In this document: positions 7,774 through 15,616 of the stretch, one piece after another
Numbering within the stretch: the stretch's first letter is position 1
Layout of the letters: each line of letters starts with the position of its first letter
NCBI RefSeq assembly: GCF_009696145.1
Contig: NZ_VUMO01000002.1
Span: 207,214 to 271,213 of the forward strand
Source of the DNA: Pseudoramibacter porci
GTDB taxonomy: Bacteria; Bacillota; Clostridia; Eubacteriales; Eubacteriaceae
Length of the DNA stretch: 64,000 nucleotides
Reading direction: 5' to 3'
The notes under the pieces: generated by a model
The model's input: the letters and a program-made list of their open reading frames with translations, nothing else
What the model was told of the DNA's origin: nothing
The model's database searches: none
Made by a program: the position numbers and the translations under genes

Positions 7774-8931
7774 TCAGAGGGCCTTCGGCTGATCCCAGAG
7801 CTTGAGCTTCGTGCCGATTCCCTTCTTCAATGCATTTTCGTAGCATTCGGTTCCCCAGGCCACATCCTCAATCGGAATTCCTTCGATGGAAACCAAAATC
7901 TTTTCATCGTCGGATTTCCGGCCCGGCTTCTTACCGCGGACAATGTCGCCGATTTGATCGACGGTGTCCAAATCGAGGAGGCCATCCCGCGACATGTAGA
8001 CGAAATCTTCGCCCATGCAGCCTGTGTGTTCGCGATCGCCATTTTCATCGTAGCCTTCATCGTCTTCATCTGCGTAGTTGACAAACATCCCCAGGTTGTC
8101 GACCACTTTGCGCATGTCGACAATCGAACGGTAGTCCATGTTAAAGGCGTTGGTGCAGATGAAAGTGACGCCGGGCTTGAACCATTCGGCTTTGTATTCC
8201 GGCCATTCCCCTTCTTTGCAGGAGATGGCTTCGACGACGATGTCCGCCGGGCGGATGGCTTCTTCCATCGTCGCACAAACGCGGACATCTTTAACCTGTG
8301 GCGCGTGTGCTTTCACGAAATCGACGAAGGATTTTGCCGATTTGGATGCCGGCGTGCTGCCTTTGATCAAGACGGTGTCGATGTTTTTCATCTGTGACAT
8401 CACCGCTAGAAAATTGGCTTTGCCGATGACACCCGGTCCGAGAATCGTCAACACCTTAGAATCCGGACGGGCAAGATGCCTGACGGCGAGTCCTGGCATT
8501 GCGCCGGTGCGCATGGCACTGAGCAGATTCGCCGACATGTACGCGAGGGGCATGCCCGTTTCTACATCGTTGAGCATGAACATGAGGATAGAGCGCGGCA
8601 GGCCACAGCTGCGGTTGCGGCCATTGGACCCGTACCATTTGACACCGGCTTTGTGGAAGCGCCCGCCCAGATAAGCGGGCATGGCGATAAACCGCCGATC
8701 CGCCGAATCATTGAGCGGAAATCCCGGAATCGGGGATTCCTTCGGGAAAAACAGCATCAATCCGTGCGCATCGTGATTAGGACCGCCCATTAAGCAATCG
8801 CCATCTGATAAGAGCCCCATGGTTTCTTCCATGACATCGACGCAGCGCCCGGCATCCAAAACGCCCGCCTCGATCATCTGGTCTTCATCTAAATATAGAA
8901 TGTCTGTTTCGCAGCGCTTCTTGTCGTCCAT
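7774..8931 (-). CDS. Ornithine cyclodeaminase/mu-crystallin family protein (clade often named tyramine oxidase subunit B)
   Basis: 385 aa. A Rossmann motif (LTILGPGVIGKA, about 160-171) follows a substrate domain with AGVKWYGSNGRNR near residue 95. From memory, the C-terminal block (GIPIEDVAWGTECYENALKK, ending LWDQPKAL) matches anaerobe proteins named tyramine oxidase subunit B. OCD-family enzymes deaminate or reduce imines with NAD(P). As first gene of the operon it may act on the imine made by the downstream flavoproteins. GGAGG lies 9 nt before the ATG. A promoter and a terminator-like leader hairpin lie upstream (8951-9059). Whether the substrate is really tyramine cannot be told from sequence. 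Confidence 0.87.
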   Translation of the reverse strand: MDDKKRCETDILYLDEDQMIEAGVLDAGRCVDVMEETMGLLSDGDCLMGGPNHDAHGLMLFFPKESPIPGFPLNDSADRRFIAMPAYLGGRFHKAGVKWYGSNGRNRSCGLPRSILMFMLNDVETGMPLAYMSANLLSAMRTGAMPGLAVRHLARPDSKVLTILGPGVIGKANFLAVMSQMKNIDTVLIKGSTPASKSAKSFVDFVKAHAPQVKDVRVCATMEEAIRPADIVVEAISCKEGEWPEYKAEWFKPGVTFICTNAFNMDYRSIVDMRKVVDNLGMFVNYADEDDEGYDENGDREHTGCMGEDFVYMSRDGLLDLDTVDQIGDIVRGKKPGRKSDDEKILVSIEGIPIEDVAWGTECYENALKKGIGTKLKLWDQPKAL

Positions 8932-8950
8932 CTCTTACGGCCTCCTTCTA

Positions 8951-8998
8951 AAATAAAAAAGGGGTACTGCCGCATCATCTGCGGATCAGTACCCCTTT
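8951..8998 (-). terminator. Leader terminator/attenuator hairpin upstream of the amine-oxidase operon
   Basis: Minus strand AAAGGGGTACTG...CAGTACCCCTTT, a 12-bp stem closed by an inner GCAGATGATGC hairpin and followed by TTTTTTATTTT, ending about 20 nt before the ATG at 8931. A promoter (9029-9059) lies upstream of it, so it sits in the operon leader. It may also terminate the homocysteine methyltransferase transcript (stop at 9128). Confidence 0.82.
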
Positions 8999-9028
8999 GT
9001 ACGACGTCGTGTATTTGTCTTTAATCTC

Positions 9029-9059
9029 ATCTTAAACGCTGGCACAATGCAAAGGTCAA
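9029..9059 (-). promoter_or_regulatory. Promoter of the amine-oxidase operon, 19-bp spacer
   Basis: Minus strand TTGACC (9054-9059) and TAAGAT (9029-9034) with a 19-bp spacer. The segment shares TTGAC, CCA and TTTA blocks in register with the Fe-ADH promoter at 3492-3522, hinting at the same MerR regulator. A clear dyad is not visible here, so confidence is moderate. Confidence 0.5.
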
Positions 9060-9127
9060 GGGCAAATGTGAAATTTTTTTAATTTAATCTGCCAAAACGG
9101 CCAGCAGCATGACGAGAATCCTATAAC

Positions 9128-10063
9128 TTATGCTTGTTTCATGCATTCCGCCACTTGGGCAATATCCGCCGGTCTGGTCCTGCAGCATCCGCCGACGAGT
9201 GCGGCGCCGTCCGTTAACCATCCCGGAATTCTTTGCTGGAAGGTCATGCCATCCGGCGCGCCGTGCCAGGTTTTTGTGATCCCGTCGTAAATTTCTCCAG
9301 AGTTGGGATAGACACATACCGGCAAATCGGTCAGCGCCTTGTACTTTTTAATAATAGCCGAGACATACTCTGGCGGTGTGCAGTTGACACCGACCGCCTT
9401 CAGATGCGGCAGTCCCTTTAACGCCGCTGTGATGTCTTCAATAGGGGTGCCGTCGCTGATTTCATGCTCATTTTTAAAGGAAAAGCTGATCCAGTAATCC
9501 GCATTCAATTCTTCCAGCAGTCGCGCGCAGGCCAACGCTTCTTCGAGCTTCGGACAGGTTTCTACCGCGAAAATGTCCGCGCCGTTCGCCTTCAGAATTT
9601 CCATGCGCCTTAAGTGAAAGGCGCGGTAGTCTTCTTCTGACAAATGATACGCACCCGTATATTCGCTTCCATCTGCCAAGTAGGCCCCATAGGGACCAAT
9701 GTCCCCAGCTGCGAGCGGATAGGGCCGCCCCGAAGCCTTGCCTTCTTTTTCCCACCACGCTGCTCTGGCCTTCAACACCAGCTGCATGGATTTTGCAATC
9801 AGGGCTTCCGCCTCTTCCTGTGAATAGCCGCTGTTTAAAAACCCGTCGACAGAAGCCTGATAACTGGCACAGGTCACAATGTCCGCGCCCGACGCAAAGT
9901 AATCATAATGAATCTGTTCAATCGCCTCAGGATTTTCTTTTAAAAATTTAGCGCTCCAAAGGGCGTCGTTCACGTCGTAGCCTCTGCGCTCCAGTTCCGT
10001 TCCCATCGGGCCATCTAACACGAGCTTGTGTTTTGCTGCAAACAGCTGATCAAATTGCGACAT
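9128..10063 (-). CDS. Homocysteine S-methyltransferase family protein
   Basis: 311 aa, single-domain cobalamin-independent homocysteine S-methyltransferase (MmuM/YbgG type), which transfers a methyl group from S-methylmethionine or a related donor to homocysteine. The zinc-binding cysteines are visible as VNCTPPEYV and the diagnostic LVGGCCRTRP near the C-terminus. ATG at 10063 (MSQFDQ) has AAAAAGGAGA upstream; longer frames overlap the symporter. It begins 16 bp after the AGCS symporter stop, so the two form an operon, presumably uptake followed by methyl transfer. Confidence 0.9.
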   Translation of the reverse strand: MSQFDQLFAAKHKLVLDGPMGTELERRGYDVNDALWSAKFLKENPEAIEQIHYDYFASGADIVTCASYQASVDGFLNSGYSQEEAEALIAKSMQLVLKARAAWWEKEGKASGRPYPLAAGDIGPYGAYLADGSEYTGAYHLSEEDYRAFHLRRMEILKANGADIFAVETCPKLEEALACARLLEELNADYWISFSFKNEHEISDGTPIEDITAALKGLPHLKAVGVNCTPPEYVSAIIKKYKALTDLPVCVYPNSGEIYDGITKTWHGAPDGMTFQQRIPGWLTDGAALVGGCCRTRPADIAQVAECMKQA

Positions 10064-10079
10064 CGCTTTCTCCTTTTTC

Positions 10080-11507
10080 TCATATATTTTCTTCACTGTA
10101 ACAGTCGAAGGACACATTCGGCGGATTTTTCCCCGCCTCCTTTTCCGGAAGGAACCGCTTCCAGAAATCATCAAACAATCTGAAAATTTCCTTGTGCTTC
10201 GCCACCACGATAAAAATGGTGATCATCACGTAAAGCGCCGACAGAATATCTGTAAACGCCCAAATAGCGTCGGCCTCCATCGAATAGAGCACAACACAAG
10301 GGATCATATAGTATATCATATAAATCGGGCGAATTTTTTGATTGAGCTGGGTATCCCCAAAAGCGTAATTGACCGATTTTTCGCAGGTATAATACATCCC
10401 GATAATGGTCGTCCAGGCAAAAATGGCGATCACGATAGCTGTCATTTTACCACCGATATCTCCGTACGCATTGCGGAAAGCAATCGTCGTCAAGGCCCCA
10501 GAAGTGGCACTGCTGGTGTAATACGATCCGGTGATGATGATGGTAAACGCCGTGATTGAACAGATGATCATGGTATCCAAGAACACTTCGCCCCATCCCC
10601 ACAAAGACTGGCGCACCGGATGGTCTGTCTTGGCCGGCGCGTGGGCGATCATACCGTATCCCGTGCCGGCATCATTGGAATAGATCCCCCGCGCCACTCC
10701 GTATTGGATGGCGTCGCGAACGGTTGCGCCGGCGAATCCGCCCACAGCCGCGGTCGGAGAAAAGGCACTTTTAAAGATCAGCGCGATGACGCCCGGCAGC
10801 ATTTTGATATTGATTAAGACGACACCAAGGCCCATAATCACGTAGAGCACTGCCATGATCGGAACAACTTTCGACATGACCTCTGAGATTCGGCGAAGTC
10901 CGCCCCAAATCGTGATCAAGCAAGTGACCCCGATGATCACATCCACCACAAGTGGGTTGATATGAAAGGCCGCCTGCATGGAGCTGGTCACCGCTTCTGT
11001 CTGAACCGAGCAAGTCCATGGCCCGAAAACAAAACAGAAGACCGCCAAAATAACCGCTCCCTTTTTCCAGCCAAAGGCATTTTTCAAGACAAATGAACGG
11101 TCGCAGACGTATTCGTCCATCGATTTTCGGTAGCGCTCTCTGTACCGCTGTCCAATGATGATCTCGCAGGCTTTCGTCGACATGCCGAAAAAAGCCGACA
11201 CCCACATCCAGACCAAAGCGCCGGGGCCGCCGCTCACAATGGCTGTCGCCACCCCGCTAATGTTGCCCGTTCCGACGGTATTCGCCAATGCGGTACACGC
11301 TGCGCGAAAGCCAGAAACACTGCCTTCCCCTTCGCCTTTGACGAACATTTTGCCGTAGGTATTGCGAAAATTAAATCCGATTTTTCGCTGATAACGAAAG
11401 CCGAAACGAATGGTTAACAATATGCCCATCGCGAGAACCGCCACCGTCATCGGCGTGCCCCACAACAAATCGTCCATATTGTACAGAAAATTTGTGATTG
11501 TCTCCAT
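10080..11507 (-). CDS. AGCS-family sodium:amino-acid symporter
   Basis: 475 aa membrane protein of the alanine/glycine:cation symporter family. Family hallmarks are visible: ACTALANTVGTGNISGVATA and, mid-protein, SNDAGTGYGMIAHAPAKTD, plus about ten to eleven hydrophobic helices. It imports a small amino acid with Na+. It is the first gene of a two-gene unit with the methyltransferase; the usual S-methylmethionine partner MmuP is an APC permease, so the AGCS pairing is unusual and the transported compound is uncertain. GGAGGAG precedes the ATG. A promoter (11629-11657) is about 120 bp upstream. Confidence 0.92.
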   Translation of the reverse strand: METITNFLYNMDDLLWGTPMTVAVLAMGILLTIRFGFRYQRKIGFNFRNTYGKMFVKGEGEGSVSGFRAACTALANTVGTGNISGVATAIVSGGPGALVWMWVSAFFGMSTKACEIIIGQRYRERYRKSMDEYVCDRSFVLKNAFGWKKGAVILAVFCFVFGPWTCSVQTEAVTSSMQAAFHINPLVVDVIIGVTCLITIWGGLRRISEVMSKVVPIMAVLYVIMGLGVVLINIKMLPGVIALIFKSAFSPTAAVGGFAGATVRDAIQYGVARGIYSNDAGTGYGMIAHAPAKTDHPVRQSLWGWGEVFLDTMIICSITAFTIIITGSYYTSSATSGALTTIAFRNAYGDIGGKMTAIVIAIFAWTTIIGMYYTCEKSVNYAFGDTQLNQKIRPIYMIYYMIPCVVLYSMEADAIWAFTDILSALYVMITIFIVVAKHKEIFRLFDDFWKRFLPEKEAGKNPPNVSFDCYSEENI

Positions 11508-11628
11508 CTACTCCTCCTGAACGCCTACCCGCCATGATGTGCTCAATCGTGCTGCATGTCTAAGAGCGCTTTTTTACCTTATTTCGCCCATGGTGAGCCT
11601 CAAACCACTTAATACATATTATTTTTAT

Positions 11629-11657
11629 ATATTAAATGATAATTTAATTTTTTTCAA
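11629..11657 (-). promoter_or_regulatory. Promoter of the AGCS-methyltransferase operon
   Basis: Minus strand TTGAAA (11652-11657), 17-bp spacer, TAATAT (11629-11634) in AT-rich sequence. The leader to the ATG at 11507 is about 110 nt; no known SAM riboswitch core was recognised in it. Confidence 0.6.
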
Positions 11658-11714
11658 CATTTTTTATGTTATTTATTTTTTATTATATCCTGCTGGCTGC
11701 CGTTTTTACACATA

Positions 11715-11752
11715 AAAAAATCCATCCGCATCAAATGCGAATGGATTTTTAT
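11715..11752. terminator. Intrinsic terminator after the thl-crt-hbd operon
   Basis: AAAAATCCATCCGCAT/ATGCGAATGGATTTTT with a 3-nt loop and T-runs on both strands. It lies 15 bp after the hbd stop on the minus strand. Confidence 0.88.
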
Positions 11753-11766
11753 TAACTGGATTTTAA

Positions 11767-12612
11767 TTATTTGGTGTAATCGTAGAAGCCGTGGCCAGTT
11801 TTGATCCCGAGCGCGCCGCCGCGAACCATCTTTCTCAGAAGCGGAGCCGGAGCGTATTTGTCAGAACCGGTTTCAGCCTGGAGCACTTCCATAACAGCCA
11901 AAACGATGTCCAAGCCAACCAAGTCACCGAGAGCCAGAGGTCCCATCGGGTGGTTTGCGCCAAGTTTCATAGCGGTGTCAATATCTTCAGCTGAAGCGGT
12001 ACCTGCAGCGTAGATTTCAATACCTTCGTTGATCATCGGAACGAGAATTCTGTTGACGACGAAACCAGCAGCTTCTTTAACCTGAACTGGTGTTTTGCCG
12101 ATTTCAACAGCGATATCTTTGATCTTCTGAACAGTTTCTTCAGATGTATTGTAGCCAGCGATGACTTCGATGAGTTTCATAACCGGTGCTGGGTTGAAGA
12201 AGTGCATACCGATGACGTCGCGGTTGACACCCTGTGCGATTTCAGTGATCGAAAGTGAAGAGGTGTTGGATGCGAAGATACATTCCGGTTTGCAGATCTT
12301 GTCGAGATTCTGGAACATTTCATGTTTGAGTTCCATTTTTTCGAGGATTGCTTCAACGATCAGGTCGCAATCACCAACTGTGTCTTTTTCAACTAAACCC
12401 GTTGTGATTTTGCCTAAGATTTCGTCTTTCTTTGCTTCTTCCATTCTGCCCTTGGCAACGCTGCGGCTTAAATTCTTTTCGATTTTAGCCTTGCCGCCAT
12501 CAGCAAATTCCTGTTTGATATCGCAAAGAACAACTTCATAACCATCTGTCTGTGCAAATGCCTGAGCAATGCCAGATCCCATTGTACCAGCGCCAATTAC
12601 GCCAACTTTCAT
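11767..12612 (-). CDS. hbd: 3-hydroxybutyryl-CoA dehydrogenase
   Basis: 281 aa, the usual length for clostridial Hbd. NAD(P)-dependent reduction of acetoacetyl-CoA (or 3-ketohexanoyl-CoA) to the 3-hydroxyacyl-CoA. The N-terminal Rossmann motif KVGVIGAGTMGSGIAQAF is at residues 2-19, ASNTSSLSIT and MHFFNPAPVMKLIEVI carry the catalytic Ser/His region, and PVQVKEAAGFVVNRIL links to the C-terminal helical domain. Start at 12612 with AGAGG 6 nt upstream. Third gene after thl and crt; a strong hairpin lies in the 82-bp gap to crt. The operon supplies butyrate/caproate chain elongation; bcd-etf genes are not in the window. Confidence 0.95.
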   Translation of the reverse strand: MKVGVIGAGTMGSGIAQAFAQTDGYEVVLCDIKQEFADGGKAKIEKNLSRSVAKGRMEEAKKDEILGKITTGLVEKDTVGDCDLIVEAILEKMELKHEMFQNLDKICKPECIFASNTSSLSITEIAQGVNRDVIGMHFFNPAPVMKLIEVIAGYNTSEETVQKIKDIAVEIGKTPVQVKEAAGFVVNRILVPMINEGIEIYAAGTASAEDIDTAMKLGANHPMGPLALGDLVGLDIVLAVMEVLQAETGSDKYAPAPLLRKMVRGGALGIKTGHGFYDYTK

Positions 12613-12650
12613 ATTATTACCTCTCAATTATTAAATCAATACACAAACAC

Positions 12651-12676
12651 CGAGGGAAGATGAACATCCTCCCTCG
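12651..12676 (-). repeat. Intercistronic hairpin between crt and hbd
   Basis: CGAGGGAAGATG/CATCCTCCCTCG, a nearly perfect 26-bp palindrome (one G-U pair) in the crt-hbd gap, without a proper U-tract on the minus strand. It could stabilise the upstream message, be a processing site, or partly attenuate hbd. Confidence 0.7.
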
Positions 12677-12694
12677 ACAATCGTTGACAATTAA

Positions 12695-13471
12695 TTATTT
12701 GTTCTGGAACGGTTCGTGTTTCCGTTTTTCCATGAATGCTTTCATGCCTTCCTTCTGGTCGGCTGTTTCAAAGCAGTCAGAGAAATGTTTCACTTCAACC
12801 TGAATCGCTTCATCCATCGGAACGTCGATGCCTTCGTTCATCGCAGCCTTTGCAGCGCGAACAGCGATCGGTGCCTGAGCCGCAATGCGGTTCGCCAACT
12901 TTTCAGCTGCCGGCAACAATTCATCCTGCGGATAAATTGCGTTGATAAGCCCCCATTTCAAAGCTTCTTCTGCTTTGATGTTGATGCTGGCATAGATCAT
13001 TTCCTTCGCCTTGCCAACAGGGATTCTTCTCATCAATCTCTGGGTGCCGCCGAAACCTGGTGTGATGCCCAAGCCGACTTCCGGCTGACCAAACACAGCG
13101 TTGTCAGAAGCAATGCGGATGTCGCAAGCCATAGACAATTCGCAGCCGCCGCCCAATGCAAATCCGTTGATCGCAGCGATCACAGGAATTGGCAGGGTTT
13201 CGATTTTTCTAAATACGCGGTTGCCGTGTTCGCAGAATTCTTTACCTTCTGCTTTGGTATCTTCTGCCATTTCACCGATATCAGCGCCGGCGACAAATGA
13301 TTTTTTGCCGGCACCGGTGATGATTAAGCAGCGAATGGTATCGTAATCCACACCATCGATCACTTCTTCCAAGTCATTGAGGACCTGAGTGTTTAAAGCG
13401 TTGAGTGCTTTTTCGCGGTTGATGGTTACAATTCCGATTAAATCTTTCGCTTCGTATGTAACAAAACTCAT
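12695..13471 (-). CDS. crt: Short-chain enoyl-CoA hydratase (crotonase)
   Basis: 258 aa, crotonase superfamily. It dehydrates 3-hydroxybutyryl-CoA to crotonyl-CoA (and the C6 homologue). The oxyanion-hole segments KSFVAGADIGEMA and ALGGGCELSMACDI are visible, with GQPEVGLGITPGFGGTQRLMR providing the two catalytic glutamates of true hydratases. It is the middle gene of the thl-crt-hbd operon, 39 bp after thl. Confidence 0.95.
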   Translation of the reverse strand: MSFVTYEAKDLIGIVTINREKALNALNTQVLNDLEEVIDGVDYDTIRCLIITGAGKKSFVAGADIGEMAEDTKAEGKEFCEHGNRVFRKIETLPIPVIAAINGFALGGGCELSMACDIRIASDNAVFGQPEVGLGITPGFGGTQRLMRRIPVGKAKEMIYASINIKAEEALKWGLINAIYPQDELLPAAEKLANRIAAQAPIAVRAAKAAMNEGIDVPMDEAIQVEVKHFSDCFETADQKEGMKAFMEKRKHEPFQNK

Positions 13472-13510
13472 ATTGCCACTCTACTTTCGTAAGCTGGTTC
13501 TAAAGGGAAC

Positions 13511-14695
13511 TTACTGCAGGTTTTCCCAAGCAGAAGCAACACCCATACCACCGCCAACGCAAAGTGATGCGAGGCCTTTCTTAGATCCTCTCTTCGCCAT
13601 TTCGTACATCAAGGAAACAACGATTCTAGCACCAGAGCAGCCTACCGGATGGCCAAGTGCGATACCGGAGCCGTTGACATTGCATTTATCCATGTCGATG
13701 TTCAGGTCGCGGATGCAAGCGATAGCCTGAGCTGAGAAAGCTTCGTTGAGTTCGATCAGATCGAAATCATCGATGGTTAAGCCTGTGCGGTCGAACAGTT
13801 TGCGGCAAGCGTAGATCGGACCTAAGCCCATGACTTCTGGTTCGCAGCCAGCCGATGTCCCGTTGATCCATCTCATTAACGGTTTGCAGCCGAGTTCTTC
13901 TGCTTTTTCAGCAGACATGAGAACAAGAGCAGCAGCCCCGTCGTTGATCCCAGATGCGTTAGCAGCTGTGATGACACCGTCTTTCTTGAAGGCCGGGCGC
14001 AGTTTGCTGATGCTTTCCAGCGTTACGCCTTTACGCGGATGTTCATCTGTATCGAAGACAAATTCTTTCTTGCGCTGTTTAACAGTGATCGGAACGATTT
14101 CGTCTTTGAAGCGGCCGGATTCGACAGCTGCGTTTGCTCTTTCCTGAGACATGACCGCGATCTTGTCGCATTCTTCACGAGTGATGCCGTATCTTTCAGC
14201 GATGTTTTCAGCGGTCACACCCATGTGATAGTGATTGAAGGTGTCTTCCAGACCATCAGAGATCATCGTATCGAGGAATTCGCCAGCGCCCATTCTGTAA
14301 CCATAGCGGCCGCCTGGAACGACGTACGGTGCTCTTGTCATGTTTTCCATACCGCCGACAACCAGAACATCAGCGTCGCCTGATGCGATCATGTCAGCGC
14401 CGAGGTTGATGCATTTCATACCGGAACCGCAGAGGTTGTTTAATGTTAAAGCTGGTTTTTCAACAGGAATACCTGCGTAAACAGCAGCCTGGCGAGCAAC
14501 TGACTGGCCCTGTGCAGCCTGAAGGACGCAGCCCATTAAAACTTCGTCAACGTCTTCTGGTTTGATGCCTGCACGGTTAATCGCTTCTTTGATGACTGTT
14601 GATCCCAACTGAACAACAGGTACATCTTTTAAAGAACCTCCCATTGAACCGATAGCCGTACGGCAGCCGCTGACAACTACAATTTCCTTAGCCAT
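13511..14695 (-). CDS. thlA: Acetyl-CoA C-acetyltransferase (thiolase)
   Basis: 394 aa, full-length biosynthetic thiolase condensing two acetyl-CoA (or acetyl- and butyryl-CoA). The acyl-accepting Cys is in [11 protein letters not shown] (about residue 88), the His in [18 protein letters not shown], and the second Cys in SLCVGGGMG near the C-terminus. First gene of thl-crt-hbd, with a strong promoter (14789-14816) and a structured 90-nt leader. ATG preceded by GGAGGGAAATT. Confidence 0.96.
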   Translation of the reverse strand: MAKEIVVVSGCRTAIGSMGGSLKDVPVVQLGSTVIKEAINRAGIKPEDVDEVLMGCVLQAAQGQSVARQAAVYAGIPVEKPALTLNNLCGSGMKCINLGADMIASGDADVLVVGGMENMTRAPYVVPGGRYGYRMGAGEFLDTMISDGLEDTFNHYHMGVTAENIAERYGITREECDKIAVMSQERANAAVESGRFKDEIVPITVKQRKKEFVFDTDEHPRKGVTLESISKLRPAFKKDGVITAANASGINDGAAALVLMSAEKAEELGCKPLMRWINGTSAGCEPEVMGLGPIYACRKLFDRTGLTIDDFDLIELNEAFSAQAIACIRDLNIDMDKCNVNGSGIALGHPVGCSGARIVVSLMYEMAKRGSKKGLASLCVGGGMGVASAWENLQ

Positions 14696-14715
14696 AATTT
14701 CCCTCCATAAATTAA

Positions 14716-14816
14716 TTTACAAAAACTAAAATGTGTGTGAGCACATTGTTGAGATGACCCTTGCGGGCCTCTGTTAAAACTATAACAATCATATCATACT
14801 TTATGAATTTGTCAAT
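14716..14816 (-). promoter_or_regulatory. Promoter and structured leader of the thl-crt-hbd operon
   Basis: Minus strand TTGACA (14811-14816), 16-bp spacer, TATGAT (14789-14794). The leader then folds a GAG-GCCC-GCAA-GGGU-CUC hairpin with a GNRA-type loop (about 14749-14772) and an AATGTG/CACATT hairpin followed by a TTTTAGTTTTTG tract, a weak terminator-like structure. Regulation through it is inference. Confidence 0.6.
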
Positions 14817-15011
14817 ATGATTTCATTATTTTGCAAATTATTACTCTTTTATTTTTATGTTTTTAAGAAAATTTCAATTCAAATTAAAAGGGTTGCAATT
14901 TTTCTACATATTATATAAAAATTTTCGACCTCTTGCATTAAAAACGTTTTAAATTTGATTAAAAACTAAAATTTTCAATTGATATGCGTCTTTTGTATTT
15001 TTTTCTGCGCA

Positions 15012-15034
15012 CAATTTGAATTTCATGCTATAAT
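15012..15034 (+). promoter_or_regulatory. Extended -10 promoter of the fatty-acid operon overlapped by a FabT-like box
   Basis: TGCTATAAT at 15026-15034 is an extended -10 element; the -35 is poor. Directly upstream, AATTTGAATTTCATG (15013-15027) resembles the left half and centre of the FabT consensus (TTTGA-n3-TCAAA) and would block the promoter if bound. A MarR-family gene closes the operon. The box is degenerate on its right side. Confidence 0.45.
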
Positions 15035-15089
15035 GTTGACGAATATTTAAAAATTTTTAAGCAATCCAGATAAAAGGCAAATTTTCATC

Positions 15090-15117
15090 TTTTTCGAATC
15101 CATTGCGATTCAAAAAA
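15090..15117 (+). repeat. Inverted repeat in the accB leader
   Basis: TTTTTCGAATC/GATTCAAAAAA around a 6-nt centre, ending a few bases before the accB Shine-Dalgarno. It may be an operator or an RNA hairpin affecting accB translation; the sequence cannot decide which. Confidence 0.5.
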
Positions 15118-15133
15118 TTATCACGGAGGCAAT

Positions 15134-15613
15134 ATGGAATTTAACCAGATTCTCGAATTAATCGATCATTTTGATCAAAGTGACGCCGTTTCATTAAAAT
15201 GGACCCATGAAGGCGACGCCCTTGTTTTAAAAAAAGCCGGCGCTTTTCCGCCAAAGGCGGTCGCGGCTGCTGCACCCGCTGCAGTTCAAGCCCCTGCGCC
15301 TGTCGCTATGTCCGCCGCACCTGCTCCGGCAGCCGGCGTGCCGGCAGCAGAACCATCTGAAGCCGCAGCTTCTGACGACACCATCAACGCGCCGTTAGTC
15401 GGTACGTTCTACCAAGCGCCGTCTCCGGACGATCCCCCTTACGTGAAAGCCGGCGACACCGTCCATCAAGGTGACACGGTTGGCCTCATCGAAGCAATGA
15501 AAATGATGAGCGAAATTCCCGCGCCTTTCGACTGCGAAATTCTCGAAGTCCTCAAAGATAACGCCACCATGGCTGAATTCGATGAACCGCTGATGCGCGT
15601 TAGAAAGCTGTAA
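15134..15613 (+). CDS. accB: Acetyl-CoA carboxylase biotin carboxyl carrier protein
   Basis: 159 aa. The N-terminal region is followed by an Ala/Pro-rich flexible linker (about residues 38-80) and a C-terminal biotinyl domain with the canonical EAMKMM motif near residue 120, whose Lys is biotinylated. It carries CO2 between AccC and AccAD in malonyl-CoA synthesis. ATG with CACGGAGGCAAT upstream. It opens a twelve-gene-scale operon accBCDA-fabHKDGFZ-marR; accC begins 3 bp after its stop. Confidence 0.96.
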   Translation: MEFNQILELIDHFDQSDAVSLKWTHEGDALVLKKAGAFPPKAVAAAAPAAVQAPAPVAMSAAPAPAAGVPAAEPSEAAASDDTINAPLVGTFYQAPSPDDPPYVKAGDTVHQGDTVGLIEAMKMMSEIPAPFDCEILEVLKDNATMAEFDEPLMRVRKL

Positions 15614-15616
15614 GCC

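Larger units (their letters stand above)
14820..15121. other. AT-rich divergent intergenic region between thl and accB
   Basis: Very AT-rich sequence with no gene. The right half holds the fatty-acid operon promoter, a FabT-like half-palindrome and an inverted repeat next to accB, listed separately. I see nothing definable in 14820-14950. Confidence 0.7.

Noticed and set aside
11508..11628. SAM-type riboswitch before the AGCS-methyltransferase operon
   Set aside because: Expected from function, but no SAM-I, SAM-II or SMK core sequence could be recognised in the leader.
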